Notes under the pieces: generated by a model
The model's database searches: none
What the model saw: the letters and a program-made list of their open reading frames with translations, nothing else
What the model was told of the DNA's origin: nothing
In this document: positions 1 through 10,516 of the stretch, in pieces
Numbering within the stretch: the first letter of the stretch is position 1
Layout of the letters: each line of letters starts with the position of its first letter
DNA from: Rehmannia glutinosa
Lineage: Eukaryota; Streptophyta; Magnoliopsida; Lamiales; Orobanchaceae
Direction: 5' to 3'
Length of the DNA stretch: 64,000 bases
NCBI GenBank assembly: GCA_016081115.2
Contig: CM071930.1
Location: 47,529,335-47,593,334, forward strand
Program-made: the position numbers and the translations under genes

Positions 1-29
1 AGCTTTATTTTAAAAGCAAAATTATTATC

Positions 30-1304
30 ATGGAAGAAAATCTAACTCGCATTCCAATATTTATTGTTGAATAATTTGATGATTGGAAAATACGTATATA
101 GGCACACCTTTCAGCCTTGCACGATGAAATGTGGTTTGTTATTGAGGATGGACCACTACAAATAATGAAGGTGAACACAGCTGTCAGGGCTCCTGCTCCT
201 GAGGCTGTTGAAGTACCAGAAGGAGAGGCTGCTGCAGCTCCTGTGGCATGAGGCGCACATGCTGCTGCTGCCGTACCTAGACCTGTTATGGTGGAAACGC
301 CACGTTGCGAGTGGACAAATGAAGATAGAAAGAGATATAACTTGGACAATATTGTCAAGGACATTTTGTACAAAACTCTTGATAAGGCCATGTTTAACAA
401 AGTCAAATCTTGCAAAATGGCCAAAGAAATATGGGAAAAACTAACTTTAATTTGTGAAAGATCTGATCAAATTAAAGAAAATAAGTTAACAGTAATTTGA
501 AAATATCAAAATGCTTGCAGGTGAAAGTCTAGATCAGCTGGATGCCAGATTCACAGAGATAACCAATGAGCTCTCAGCTCTAGGAAAAGAATATACACAT
601 AAGGAAATGTGTATGAAGATTCTACGGTCTCTCCTAGCCTAAGTGGGAAATGAAGGTGATGACTTTGAGATATTCTATGGAACTTACAAGAATATCCAAC
701 CATGAGCTCTTCTCAGACCTTAAAACTTATGAATTTTAGCTAAGAAGAAAAGAGCAAGAAGAGACAGTTGTACCCAAGACAACTGCACTCATGGCTGGTG
801 AGTGAAAGAGAGCTGAATCCAAAGAAGCCATAGACCAGGAGGAGATTGCCATTATAGTTAAAAGATTCAATAAGTTATTCAATAAGAACTACAAAAGAAA
901 CAAGGGTGAATCATCCAGGAGACACTCAATTCCTTCCAATGCAAGGAAGGACAAACCACCAAAGAGAGCTAATCACCAAAGGACCGAGTATCAGAGAGCT
1001 GATAATTAGAGAGCTGAAAGAGCAGACTTCCAGAGAGTTGAGAACCTATGTCAGAATTGCAGACAACCAGGACATTTTTTTGTGGACTGTCCCTATCCAC
1101 CAGCCAAGAAGTATAGAAATGAAGAGAAAAGAAAGGTCTTCAGATAAGTAAGACAAGAAAAGAAGAAAACCATGTTGGCTGCTGAGGATGCTGACACAAC
1201 CAAGTGTAAAGAACCTGATGAGTCAGACAACAGTGAAGCTGACTTCTTCTCTGACACAGAAGAAGAGGCTTTGATATGCCTCATGGCCAAAGAACAATAA
1301 GATG
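30..1304 (+). pseudogene. Copia gag remnant (element A)
   Basis: This is the broken nucleocapsid gene of an old Ty1/Copia retrotransposon that extends beyond the left edge. An ATG lies at 30, followed by the Copia-gag opening (AHLSALHDEMWFVIEDGP, interrupted by stops). The UBN2-type core follows at 288-500 (CEWTNEDRKRYNLDNI, then CKMAKEIWEKL and QIKENKL). After a frame change the core continues at 511-642 (ESLDQLDARFTEITNELSALG). A CCHC zinc knuckle (C-x2-C-x4-H-x4-C) is at 1049-1090 in yet another frame, followed by an acidic, Ser/Asp-rich tail to about 1304. Gag coats element RNA in the cytoplasmic particle. At least three frame changes and several stops make it non-functional. The sequence runs directly into an LTR copy at 1387, where protease and pol would be expected. 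The family assignment is secure; the exact start and end are not. Confidence 0.85.
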
Positions 1305-1386
1305 AGGTACATTCTAACTCATCTCATTCTAATTCTGATGATAGTGATAGTGACAAACACTTCATCACCCACTGATCTTTATGATT

Positions 1387-3559
1387 TGTTAGGAAAATTT
1401 ATGTATAGATTTTGATGATACCATGTAAAACTTAGATTAGGAAATTGGCACCCCAATTTAAAAGTAATTCAACTTATAATAGATAAGGTTCTATGAGCTG
1501 AGTTGAAGGCAACCAAGTTGAAGATTACAAGACTCGACTGAAGATTGAAGAGAAGACCCAGTTGTGTGGCAGCTGAGTAAAGTGAAGTGAAGGTTCAGTC
1601 AAGTGACTGAAAAGATATCTCAGTCAGCTGACTGACATCAAAGTCATTCCAAAATAATTGGAATCAAATGTTAAAGAGGTTTGCAACAGACAGGACTCGA
1701 GAAAGCCCCTTTGAAACTCATGTTTGCTGAAAGAAATTGAAAGGTGAAGGAGAATGGAGTAATAAAGAGGCGAAGAAGGGATAATCAACAAAAGGGGAAG
1801 GAAGCTTGAAAAAACCCCCTTTGAAACTCATGTTTGCTGAAACCCCCCAGCAAGGAGATGTCACTGCTTCAATTCTCAGCAAGCTACCGAAGGAGCTGTC
1901 TGTGGAACAAAAAGCTGAGATGGCCATGAAAGAATCAAGGAAAGCCATTGAAGCTGAATTCGAGAAGGTAGCTGAGAAGCAATATGCGTGCATCCAAGAT
2001 ATCAAAAAACATTACGATGGTCCTCCAGCCGGAAAGGACTACCCTGCAACAAAACCCCAAGAGAATTTGCCATGCCTGATGCTGGATCTGAGCCCAAATC
2101 TCTGGAGGAATTCCAGACTCTAGAAACAGAAGGTAATTTTTATGATATGACTCTACCACAAGCCTGGGATCTATACTGGGAGAAGGGATTTGATCTATGC
2201 AATTCGGCTGTTAAGCAGCCAAGTTCTAGCGGTCACTTGGCTAGAAAACCAAAAGCTCCAGTGCAATACACTCCCAGAGGAAGGGATGTTGAGTTAGGAA
2301 GGGATATACATGGTGGCAGTGGGAGAAGTAGTCAACCACGGCCAAAACCAGAAGACATCAAGTATGTGGATCCGTTGGAAGGAAGTCAAGAATATTACTC
2401 GATATAGTAATATGTCCAAGCTGTCAGGTCTTAAAGTGTTTGGCCCAGAAACATGCAAAAGGAATAAGCCAATGGGAAACACTGAAGCTTGTGTTAGGCC
2501 CAGTAAAGCTGCAGAACCATTTAATACGAGGAAGGGTCAACATCACAAGTGTTGCAGACCAAGAAACGTCAAGCCAACGAAAAAGAAATGTCATTTGAAA
2601 TTAGCCTATCTCTTCAATGGGCAAATTTTCAAATGAGTACTATAAAAGGCTGACGAAGCAATTGAGAAAAGGTAACCTTGATTACCTAAACCAAGCATGA
2701 ATAAAGCAAGCAATATTCAAACAAGCATAACCTGTAATATCCTCAAAGCTTATCATAGAATTCCTCAAGCCTAAAATTCGAAAAAAGTCGATCCAACATA
2801 TGCTGCCAAGGAAAGATAACTTCAACCAATTGAAGAGGAAACTTTTGAAGAACAAAAAGGGGTTTACTCTCCAAGTTGAAGGAGTTTTAGAAAGGTTCAA
2901 GGTCGAACAAGGAGATTCAAGTTTGTTGGAGGGCTGTGTGAACAAATCCAAGGACTCGAATGGAGCTGAAGTAGCAATGCAGCTGCCTTGTGAAGAAGCC
3001 GAGTCGCAGGAGAAGCCAGCTGTGTTATCAAGGCTGTCTCGAGATTGAGAACTATTTTGTAACTTGATCTGTTACTTAGTGGATTCCTCCAGGAGTTGGA
3101 GAAGAGTAGATTAGAGGAATTACCCCATCCTCGAACCACTAAAAAATTACATGTGTCATTTTACTTTCAGCATTAACTTTCTTGCATACATCTTTATATC
3201 TGCTGTTAGTTAATTTGCTAATCCAACTGATAAATAACAAGTGCTAAAAAATAACAAGTGCTAAAACAAGTGTTCAAAATGAGCTTTATTCAATCAAAAG
3301 GGTTTTAAGTCTTCCACTGTTAAAAACCAAATCAACTAAAGTTAAGTGTTAGATTAAGCAGCCAAGTTATACTATCAACATGTCTATCGAGTCTGTTGAG
3401 TGGGTAACTTAGCTGAATATAGCCAACCTAGCCGTCCCCCAAGGACACAGTTGATTTGAGTCAACTCTGTTGAAATTCTTGAAAAGACTAAAAGTTAAAA
3501 TTTGTTAAGGTTTATTCAACCCCCCTCTAAACCTTACAGCACACCCCTTGGGACCTACA
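1387..3559 (+). repeat. LTR copy 1 of element A, with an internal insertion
   Basis: The segment starts TGTTAGGAAAATTTATG and ends CCCCTTGGGACCTACA. It aligns with 17315-18757, but is about 730 bp longer because a piece of the element's own third ORF lies inside it (roughly 1700-2365). A TATA-like TATAAAAGG is near 2641. A perfect 14-bp palindrome, CAGTCAGCTGACTG, is at 1621-1634; palindromes in U3 are known from Sirevirus-type Copia elements. The placement is odd: gag lies upstream and the RNase H end of pol begins directly at 3560, so this is not a normal 5' LTR. No target site duplication was found. Confidence 0.75.
1704..2408 (+). pseudogene. Displaced C-terminal fragment of the third ORF of element A
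   Basis: This fragment lies inside LTR copy 1 and matches the end of the element's third ORF at about 16140-16790. Both share a run reading SLEEFQTL, then AWDxYWxKG, then QYTPRG followed by a Gly/Arg-rich tail. It is in two frames here (1806-2123 and 1988-2407), so it is not translated as a unit. The words CCCTTTGAAACTCATGTTTGCTGA occur twice (near 1708 and 1816), which is a small local duplication. It probably arrived by template switching or ectopic recombination during element replication. The function of the third ORF is unknown. Confidence 0.65.
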
Positions 3560-4129
3560 GCTGCCAAGAGAATCCTAAGGTATTTGAAGGGATGACAAGA
3601 AGTTGGCTTAGGAAATATGTTGGTTTCCTGGTTCAGCAAGAAACAATATTCAATAGCTACATCCACAACTGAAGCAGAGTACATATCTGTACGCAGCTGT
3701 TGTGCCCAGGTCTTATGGATGAGATAACAACTAAGAGACTATGATATAGAATAAAAGGAGATTCCAATTATGTGTGATAACACAAGTTCCATTGCAATTA
3801 CTCAAAATCTAGTACTACATTCAAGAACCAAGCACATTGATGTCATATATCATTTTATAAGAGACCATGTTGAAAAGTATGATGTCGAATTGGAATACAT
3901 ATCAACTGATAAGCAATTAGCTGATATATTCACTAAGCATTTATGCGAATCAAGGTTTGAAGAGCTTAAAAATGAACTTGGATTGATTGAGCTGAGTTAT
4001 GAGGCTCAGAAAACTCAATCAACAGAGTTAAAGAAGAGAGAAATGGGTGTTTCATTTTTTCGCAAAGTGAAACAGCCAAGACGGCTAGTCTGCTGTATCG
4101 AGTTAGCGGGACAGCTGGGTGTTTGTTAA
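3560..4129 (+). pseudogene. Copia RNase H (3' end of pol), element A
   Basis: This is the last domain of a Ty1/Copia polyprotein, which removes RNA from the RNA:DNA hybrid during reverse transcription. Visible in order are AAKRILRYLKG (RT/RNase H connection), KKQYSIATSTTEAEYIS with the catalytic-type acidic TEAEY motif, CDNTSSIAITQN, HSRTKHIDVIYHFIRDHVE and DKQLADIFTKHL. Two stops interrupt it before 3770; from 3770 it is open to 4129. Everything upstream in pol (protease, integrase, reverse transcriptase) is missing, because the domain starts directly at the end of LTR copy 1. The domain identity is very secure. Confidence 0.88.
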
Positions 4130-4542
4130 GTGAAGAGAAAAGTAGAGTCAAGTCACTTATAAAATAGATGAGTTAATTTATGAGCAAAGTGACAAAACGC
4201 AGTCATTTTCTGCGAGCATGAATGTTTTTAGGCTCGAAGTCAGCAGTAATTATGGTGTCAATAAAATCCTGTACCCGTTTTACCCATGATTGGATATAAA
4301 TGTTGTTGCATTTAATGTGGGAAAATTAATGCGGTTTACAAGACATGATCTTAATCGTTGATCAAATTTAAACTTTTTGAATTCTAAAAACCGTCCCCTC
4401 ACATCCCATATATAGAGAAACTATTTTCTCTCTCCTCTCATGACACTCTTACTCTCAAAGTAAGAAGGCAAAATTTCTCTCCACAACTTAAGAAAACCCT
4501 AGTTTCTTCATCCGCTTCGAAAATCTCAATTCAAACTCAGAA
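4130..4542 (+). promoter_or_regulatory. Spacer with TATA box and leader before the third ORF of element A
   Basis: This non-coding stretch lies between the end of pol and the ATG at 4543. It contains CATATATAG at 4408-4415, followed by a pyrimidine-rich, A-rich stretch of about 125 bases that looks like a plant 5' leader (TTTTCTCTCTCCTCTC and AAAACCCTAGTTTC). I infer an internal promoter that gives the third ORF its own transcript. No experimental support is visible. Confidence 0.45.
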
Positions 4543-6409
4543 ATGGCACCGAATAATGATTACGTGAAGATGGCTGAAAAAATCCACACGGAGCCACCGT
4601 GGATTTTGAGGGCTTGGTCAAGCAAGGAGTGGACAAAGCCCTGGCTACGAAAATAGCTGAGAAGATTGAGAAGTCTGGTCTCCAGCCCTTCCTATCGATG
4701 GAATTCTCGCACACCTACTTGGAAGAAGTGGCGATGTTCTATGTGAACGCTCAGGTTCACGATGATGAGATTCGCTCATCAGTCCACAACAAAGAGATTA
4801 AGCTGATTGCTGCAGACTTAGCTGCTAGTTGTTATCTGCCTTCTTCTGGTCTAAAGGATATAGCAGAAAAAAAAAAACCTGGCAGCTGCATGTAAGGAAA
4901 TAGCAAAGCCAGAGGCTGCTGTGAAGGTTGTCTATATATCAAAGAAATTGTTGATAAAGGAGGACTACCACAAGCTGATGGACGTGGTGGCCAAATGTAT
5001 AGACATGAAGTTTGACAACTTCAATCAGCTGTCTAGGACTATGCTGACCGTGATGGCTGCTATCATGGAGGAGAAGAAAATGAATTGGGCTGAATTCATT
5101 TTGGCAAGTTGTGCCAGAATGTGATGAACAAAGCCATCAATGAAGCTGGAGTGTTTGAAAGCTCACTCGGATATGGTCTGGTGTTAGGTCATCTGCTGCA
5201 GGTGAAGGGCATTCCTCTCAGGAATGGGAAACCCTTCCATGTCTGTCCAATGCCATGCTCATGCTAGAAAGACGGATACGAGCGAGGGGGAATCAGTTGA
5301 TCCTGTCTCCGAGAACAAGCTGCAACTGCATAGGCCTCTTCACCTAAGCCCGTCCAGAAGAAGAAGAAGGATCCTGCCCCTGCAGCGAAGCCAGAACCTG
5401 CCCCCGCAGCCATAGAAGACGTTGTCCCTGCCCCCACAGCTGAGAAGGAATCCCAAGCTCCTTCTCCAATCATCAAGAAAAAGTGCTCAACTGCGTCTCG
5501 CAAGCCAACTGCAGTTAAGAAGCTGAAGATAGGATAGTCAGCTTTCACAGCTGAGGAGACTGAGGATGTGGAAGTTGAGGTTCCATTGGTCAATATAAAG
5601 AGAAGACTTGTGAAGAATTATGCATTAGCTAAGCCAACTGACTCTGGCACAACTATTGAAAAAGAGGCTGCTGAGGATGAGCATCAAACATCGAAAGACA
5701 AGAATGGTGTGGATACCACTGAGAAGGAAGAGATTGTTGTCGCTGAACAACAGAGTTTAGAAGAGACTGCTGTTGGTAAACAACAGAGTCCAAAGGACTT
5801 AGCTGTCAGGGAGACAACTGGAGAGTAAGAAAAGAACACAACTGACAAGGATGGTGAAGATTTAGTTATTAGATCTCCTCAGACCGATGCGAGGACAACT
5901 GAGGAAGAAAGGGCTCCCCTTGAGCCAATGCAGGAGGATGATGACTTGGTGATGTTGTCTCCTACATACCCTGTCATCCAAGAGAGGCTACGAATTTGGA
6001 GGTCCTGGAAACTAAGTTATGCCAGGCATCAATTTTAAAGCCCAGAATATCATTGACGAAGAGGAGGAACTCTTGAACTTTCTAGGAAACATCTCTATTA
6101 CCTCTGTCCTCAATCCAAATTTATGCACCACCACTCTGTATTAAAAGAAAGATGAAGAGAAAGAAAAGGCTATTGAAAAGGCAAAGGCCATTGAGGAGTC
6201 AAAAAGGCCTCATACTTGTGCCTTTACTGAAGCCCTAGAAAGTGCCTTGCTGCCTGCCACCAACAGTGACAACGATGTTGAACATCTTGATCCTGCTGAA
6301 GAAGTAGAGAGGCCTGAGCTGAGGCAAGCAATCAAAGTGTCCAAGGAGTTGCATACAAAGGCATTGCAGAGGGGCCCATGAGAGTCATCTTCTATTCAAA
6401 TCTCTCCTA
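4543..6409 (+). pseudogene. Third ORF of element A, 5' part (putative plant transposon protein)
   Basis: This is the large accessory ORF lying between pol and the 3' LTR. The ATG is at 4543 (MAPNNDYVKMAEKI) and the frame changes near 4590. An N-terminal domain then reads FEGLVKQGVDKALATKIAEK, SMEFSHTYLEEVAMFYVNA and LAASCYLPSSGL, resembling the plant-retroelement accessory domain usually annotated as putative plant transposon protein. It continues at 4921-5124 and, after a frame change, at 5100-5230. The rest is a Pro/Ala/Lys-rich and then acidic low-complexity region. Its role is unknown (env-like or particle-associated has been suggested for such ORFs). The ORF is interrupted at 6409 by element S and resumes at 14255. 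It has many frameshifts. Confidence 0.65.
6405..6409. repeat. Left target site duplication of element S (TCCTA)
   Basis: TCCTA occurs directly before the LTR start at 6410 and again directly after the LTR end at 14255-14259. This proves insertion by an integrase and fixes the ends of element S. Removing the element rejoins the third ORF of A in frame. Confidence 0.93.
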
Positions 6410-6672
6410 TGTAAGTCCAAGCGGCTACGATAATCTAGAGGGGGGTGAATAGATTATCTCCATCTTTTCGATTATGCCCTCTTTTTCGAACAAAATAAGC
6501 CAAGACAATAATAAAGGTGCGGAATGTAAACAACACGCGTCGATTTATAGAGCTTCACCCCACCTAGGGACTACGTGCTCTACCACCCCAGTATATCCGG
6601 GATGGGTTTCAAAAAAGAAAAAGAATTTTATTAATTACCAAAAATTAAAACAAATTCAACTTACAACACCTT

Positions 6673-6900
6673 GAAGAGCACCACACTCTTCTTCAACACC
6701 ACCTTTGGAGATTACAACAATCTCCCTTTGAAGATTACCACAATCTTCCTTCAACGGCACCTTTGAAGATCACCACAATCTTCAATCTTGAAGAATACCA
6801 AATTCTTCAATACCTCAAGAGCACCACACTCTTGAAACACCTATCACCTAGATCACCCAAGTGTATTCTTTCCACAAGAATACTCACAAGGATGTCTTGT
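6673..6900 (-). other. Array of eight short hairpins in the LTR leader of S
   Basis: Eight perfect inverted repeats follow one another: 6673-6691, 6707-6725, 6730-6748, 6765-6783, 6788-6810, 6815-6835, 6863-6883 and 6886-6900. Stems are 5-9 bp and differ in sequence, while the loops of the first six share ACCA/ACAAC-like words. The array lies downstream of the TATA box, so it would be in the 5' leader RNA. The same array is in the other LTR at about 13033-13260. Confidence 0.75.
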
Positions 6901-7287
6901 GTTGAATGATGACCAAAATCAAGATTACAACTCAATAATGAATAATACAATTTGAGTGCAAGTGTAATCAATAAATATAAGCCTAGACCTTAAGATGTGG
7001 AAGTGATAAGCTAGGCAAAATTACAACAAGAATAATAACAATGAAGAGCTAAAGACTTTGCTTGAATGTATCTTGTTGTGCTGTATCTCAAGTGTTGTCC
7101 TGGTTGCTCCAAAACTTCCTCTATTTATAGGGGATGATTGATCAAGCATAGGCTCCTCTTGGGGATTGAAAATCTACAGAAAAATGTAATTAAAATCAAG
7201 AATATAGCTATTAGAAATCAATCCCACAATTTAAGGAAAGTTTGTCTGCTGTCAAACGGTCAGAAATTTGCTGTCAAACTTGAGGGC

Positions 7288-7585
7288 GACCGGTCGCACA
7301 CTAATAGAGATTAAAAAGAGACGCTGCTAAAATTACATAGGGCGACCGGTCCAAGGGGTCTTTGACCGGTCGACCCCTTGTATGACCGGTCCCCCTTATT
7401 GATAAAACAAGGATGAGTTGTTCTATCTCAACGCAGGCTTATTGCAGCACCGTCGCACTCGCACCACTGGCGACCGACCGGCGACGCCGTCGGCCTTGAG
7501 CGGCCGACGACTAAATATTCCTCCATTTTATTTTCAGTTCCAAAATACATCTTCAGGTACGGGTTGCCCTATAGGGCGACCGGTC
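7288..7585 (-). promoter_or_regulatory. U3 palindrome cluster GACCGGTC in the 3' LTR of S
   Basis: The 8-bp palindrome GACCGGTC is at 7288, 7344, 7364, 7384 and 7578. The middle three are exactly 20 bp apart. The cluster is upstream of the minus-strand TATA box. The related words CGACCGACCGG and GGCCGACG fill the gap between 7465 and 7510. U3 palindromes are a known Sirevirus trait; what they bind is unknown. Confidence 0.75.
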
Positions 7586-7902
7586 GACCTCGAGACAAAA
7601 ATGTTGTCCAATTTTTTTCGAAAATAAACCTCAAGAAATACTCCAAAATTTAGTAAAAACATTTTAAACCGATCGGGAGTATTAAGACAACATTTAGGAA
7701 CCTTGTTTTGATGTAAAAACATATTAACATAAAATCATTAAAGGTGTTGTCCAATTTTATCTAAAATAAAACTTGAAGAAATACTCCGAGTAAATAGTAA
7801 AAATATTTTGAATCATTTAGGAGTATTTGGACAACAATTAAAAATATTGTTTTGGTGTAAAAATAAAATCATCAAAATTAAGATAAAAACATGTATCAAA
7901 CA

Positions 7903-7922
7903 ATCTCCCCCTTTTTGATGAT
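7903..7922 (-). promoter_or_regulatory. Polypurine tract of element S
   Basis: The minus strand reads CATCAAAAAGGGGGAGAT directly against the 3' LTR. This is the plus-strand primer site, and it is close to the conserved Sirevirus tract. Confidence 0.85.
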
Positions 7923-9172
7923 TACAAACCAAAATAATTTTTAGAAATATTTGGAGGACAAAATTTTTTAAAACGATTTTCCGGTAAAAACATCTAACCG
8001 TTTAGAAGCGACTAACATTTCCAAAATACATAAGCAACCAAGTAAGGGAGTGAATATTTTCAAGAATAAGCACAAGCTCCCCCTATCAACAAGCACATCA
8101 AGAGTAATGTTCAAATAAACAACCACAAGCTAAAAGCTTAGCTTTTACAAATTATACTTAAGTACAAGAGCTTATAAGCTCCCCCTGTCAACAAAACACC
8201 ATTAGACAAGTATATAAGTTCATCATACAACAATTTGACTAAGTATAGTCCACAACTTATAGCTTTAAAAAGCCATATCTTAGCTTTTATATCGAGCTTT
8301 TATTAGCTTCTTTGAGCTAACGAGCCAATTTCCTGTTTCTCCCCCTTTGGAATCATCAAAAAGAATGTTAGGATGATAAAAACATCATACAAGTATATCA
8401 AAGTGCGTCAAAGATATGATTTATCAATCATTGAAAAAATTAGGCTTAGAATCCGAAGAAATGGGAGAAATGTATTATGAAAAATCCATAAGCTCGTTTT
8501 GTTTACCAAGACATGATCTCAATAAGTATTTAAGACATTTGAAAGCAAGAGATTCATGTAGAAGTTGAAATTTTCATTGAAACATTTAATCGAACACTTG
8601 GCGGGTGTCAAAAATAAAAGAAGTTGTATAGAGCCCTTGTAAATGAATCAAGCCAAAAATTTTCATCACCATCATCAAAAGCAAGTATTTCAACATATAT
8701 CCAACAAATAAAAGGCCCAACAAAGTAAATTCTCAAGGGTTCGACCCAATTGAGATAATTTTAGCCAAAAAGATCAAGGCATTACGAATGCCATCAAGCA
8801 AAATTTTAAATAACAATCAAGTAGCTCACATCATCAAGCAATGCATATAAGACATTACAAATGTCCCAAATATCCATCTAAACAAAATGATCAAGGCATC
8901 ACAAAAGCATTTAAGCAAAAATTAAGAGAATCACTTTTACCATCAAGTACTTCATACCAATTATCAAACAATGCCAAATTGAGTATTTTTACCATCAAAT
9001 ACTCCAATAATACCATAATCAAGATCAACCAAAAGCCACTTTCATACTTGCTATTTTATCCCTTCAACAAACAACAAGCAAATGTCATTAGAATAAGAGA
9101 GTTATACAAATAAAGTTCATTACAAGAAAATAAAATGACATAAGAAGAAAAGCAAGAAAAGTGATAGGCTCA
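7923..9172 (-). other. 3' non-coding region of element S
   Basis: This AT-rich sequence lies between the second ORF and the polypurine tract. It has many simple words (ATCAAGCA, AAGCTCCCCCT) and two further short pyrimidine tracts near 8087 and 8175. The open frame at 8841-9113 has no recognisable content. I see no gene here. Confidence 0.6.
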
Positions 9173-10516
9173 TCATTCTTCATCGGAAGAAAAACATGTG
9201 TTGGGGATGAGTTCTTTAATGAACTTCTTCAATTTGCCGATTGATTTTTGCATCTTTGAGGTCTTTTGCTCCAAAGCCTCATATTTAGCTTCATGATATG
9301 CTCTAAGTTCATCAAATTCGGCCTGAGTGTAACTCCTAGACGGTTGAGCACCGGTATTAACCTCTGGATTGCTTGCCATGTCACCCGCCACCATTCTTTC
9401 GACCCCGGCGTCATCAAAGAAGTCGTTTGGATTTTCGGATGTAGAACCTTGCCCTCTTCCTTTAGCCATCTTAGTCGGGCGGATATCCATGTTATTGCGC
9501 ATGTGGACCATTTGTGAGATGTTGTCAATGTCAAATTCATTTTGAAACACCTCCGAATTACATTCCGAAGAAGGTAGCCCCGATTGGATAAGAAGTTTGT
9601 AAATCCAATTGCCCATGACAAACTTCTTATTTCCTTGTGTGATAGACTCAATCAAGCATTGAATAAGTATTGCGCCAAAATTAAGCGGTTCCCTTCTAGC
9701 AATCTTATAAGTTAAAAAGTAATCCATATTGCTAGGCATTTTGCCCGCTTTACCACAGATACAGTAGGCGACAATAACCGAAATAATCATGTGCTCAAGA
9801 GTCATAGCCAATAATGAATATTTTGGCCAAACGCCCAAATAAGTCTTAATCTCTTCCATAGAAATACCCAACATATCATCATTCCAAATTGAACAAGCAA
9901 AATAATCCCAACCACCTTCTCGCACATGTAAAAGACGACAAATGTCATTAGGAGTCCATCTAAAATGACGACCCCTTACAAACGAATTCAACGCAAGTGG
10001 CTTCCTTTGAGCATCATACTCAACCCACATATTTGCATAAAAATGTAGAATCACATCATCATCATATAAAACATAAGGGTGCTCCCACAAGTACATCCAC
10101 CCTTGTTCTTCGAAAAATCCTCTAATAGTAAGATACTCATTTGAAAATGAATTAAATCAACAAATTTTTGTACGAGCTATCAATTTTGCACCCATGTTCA
10201 AATTTTCATAGTACCACTCCGCATATTTGTTGATAAAATCTAAAACATTAGTAGAGCGAGGAGCTAGAGGTATAAAAGGTTTCTTACTTTTTGCCCAACG
10301 GCAATTTTTGAATGAAATCGTCCCGCGGAGTTCGGCTATTTGAGGATTGGAGAGTATAGGGTTTTGAATATCATCACGTTCTTGAGCTATATTCCTTTGG
10401 GTAGCTCGAATATTCCGTTGTTCGGCTTCCTCTTGCCAATTTCTCGAAGAACACTCTCCGTCCTTTCTTCGCTTGGAAGTGGGATTTTGACCGGTAAAAT
10501 TTCTTGGAGGTGCCAT
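9173..10516 (-). pseudogene. Second ORF of element S (putative plant transposon protein), one stop codon
   Basis: This accessory ORF has unknown biochemical role and starts at the ATG at 10514-10516 (MAPPRNFTGQNPTSKRRKDG). A basic, Gln/Arg-rich N-terminus precedes the conserved core: FYANMWVEYD, SFVRGRHFRWTPNDICRLLHV, a Trp-rich segment, and PLNFGAILIQCLIES. The tail is charged and ends in a predicted coiled coil (YEALEQKTSKMQKSIGKLKK). The core matches the accessory domain usually called putative plant transposon protein, also present in Athila-like elements B and C here. The frame is open for 447 codons except for one in-frame TGA at 10157-10159, after residue 119. Inactivation is therefore slight and possibly recent. 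It is transcribed with gag or from the GC-rich spacer upstream. Confidence 0.8.

Larger units (their letters stand above)
6410..7902 (-). repeat. 3' LTR of element S
   Basis: On the plus strand it begins TGTAAGTCCAAGC and ends ATGTATCAAACA. It matches 12770-14254 almost throughout, with scattered substitutions and small indels. A minus-strand TATA box, CTATAAATAG, is at 7121-7130, so U3 is at higher coordinates and R/U5 at lower ones. Confidence 0.92.

Noticed and set aside
1093..1290. Minus-strand ORF as a gene
   Set aside because: It is the shadow of the acidic gag tail on the plus strand.
6673..6900. Hairpin array as a microRNA cluster
   Set aside because: Stems of 5-9 bp are far too short for miRNA precursors. 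It is kept only as a leader-structure finding.
8841..9113. Plus-strand ORF in element S as a gene
   Set aside because: It lies in the 3' non-coding region opposite to the element's genes, has biased AT-rich codons, and has no recognisable domain.
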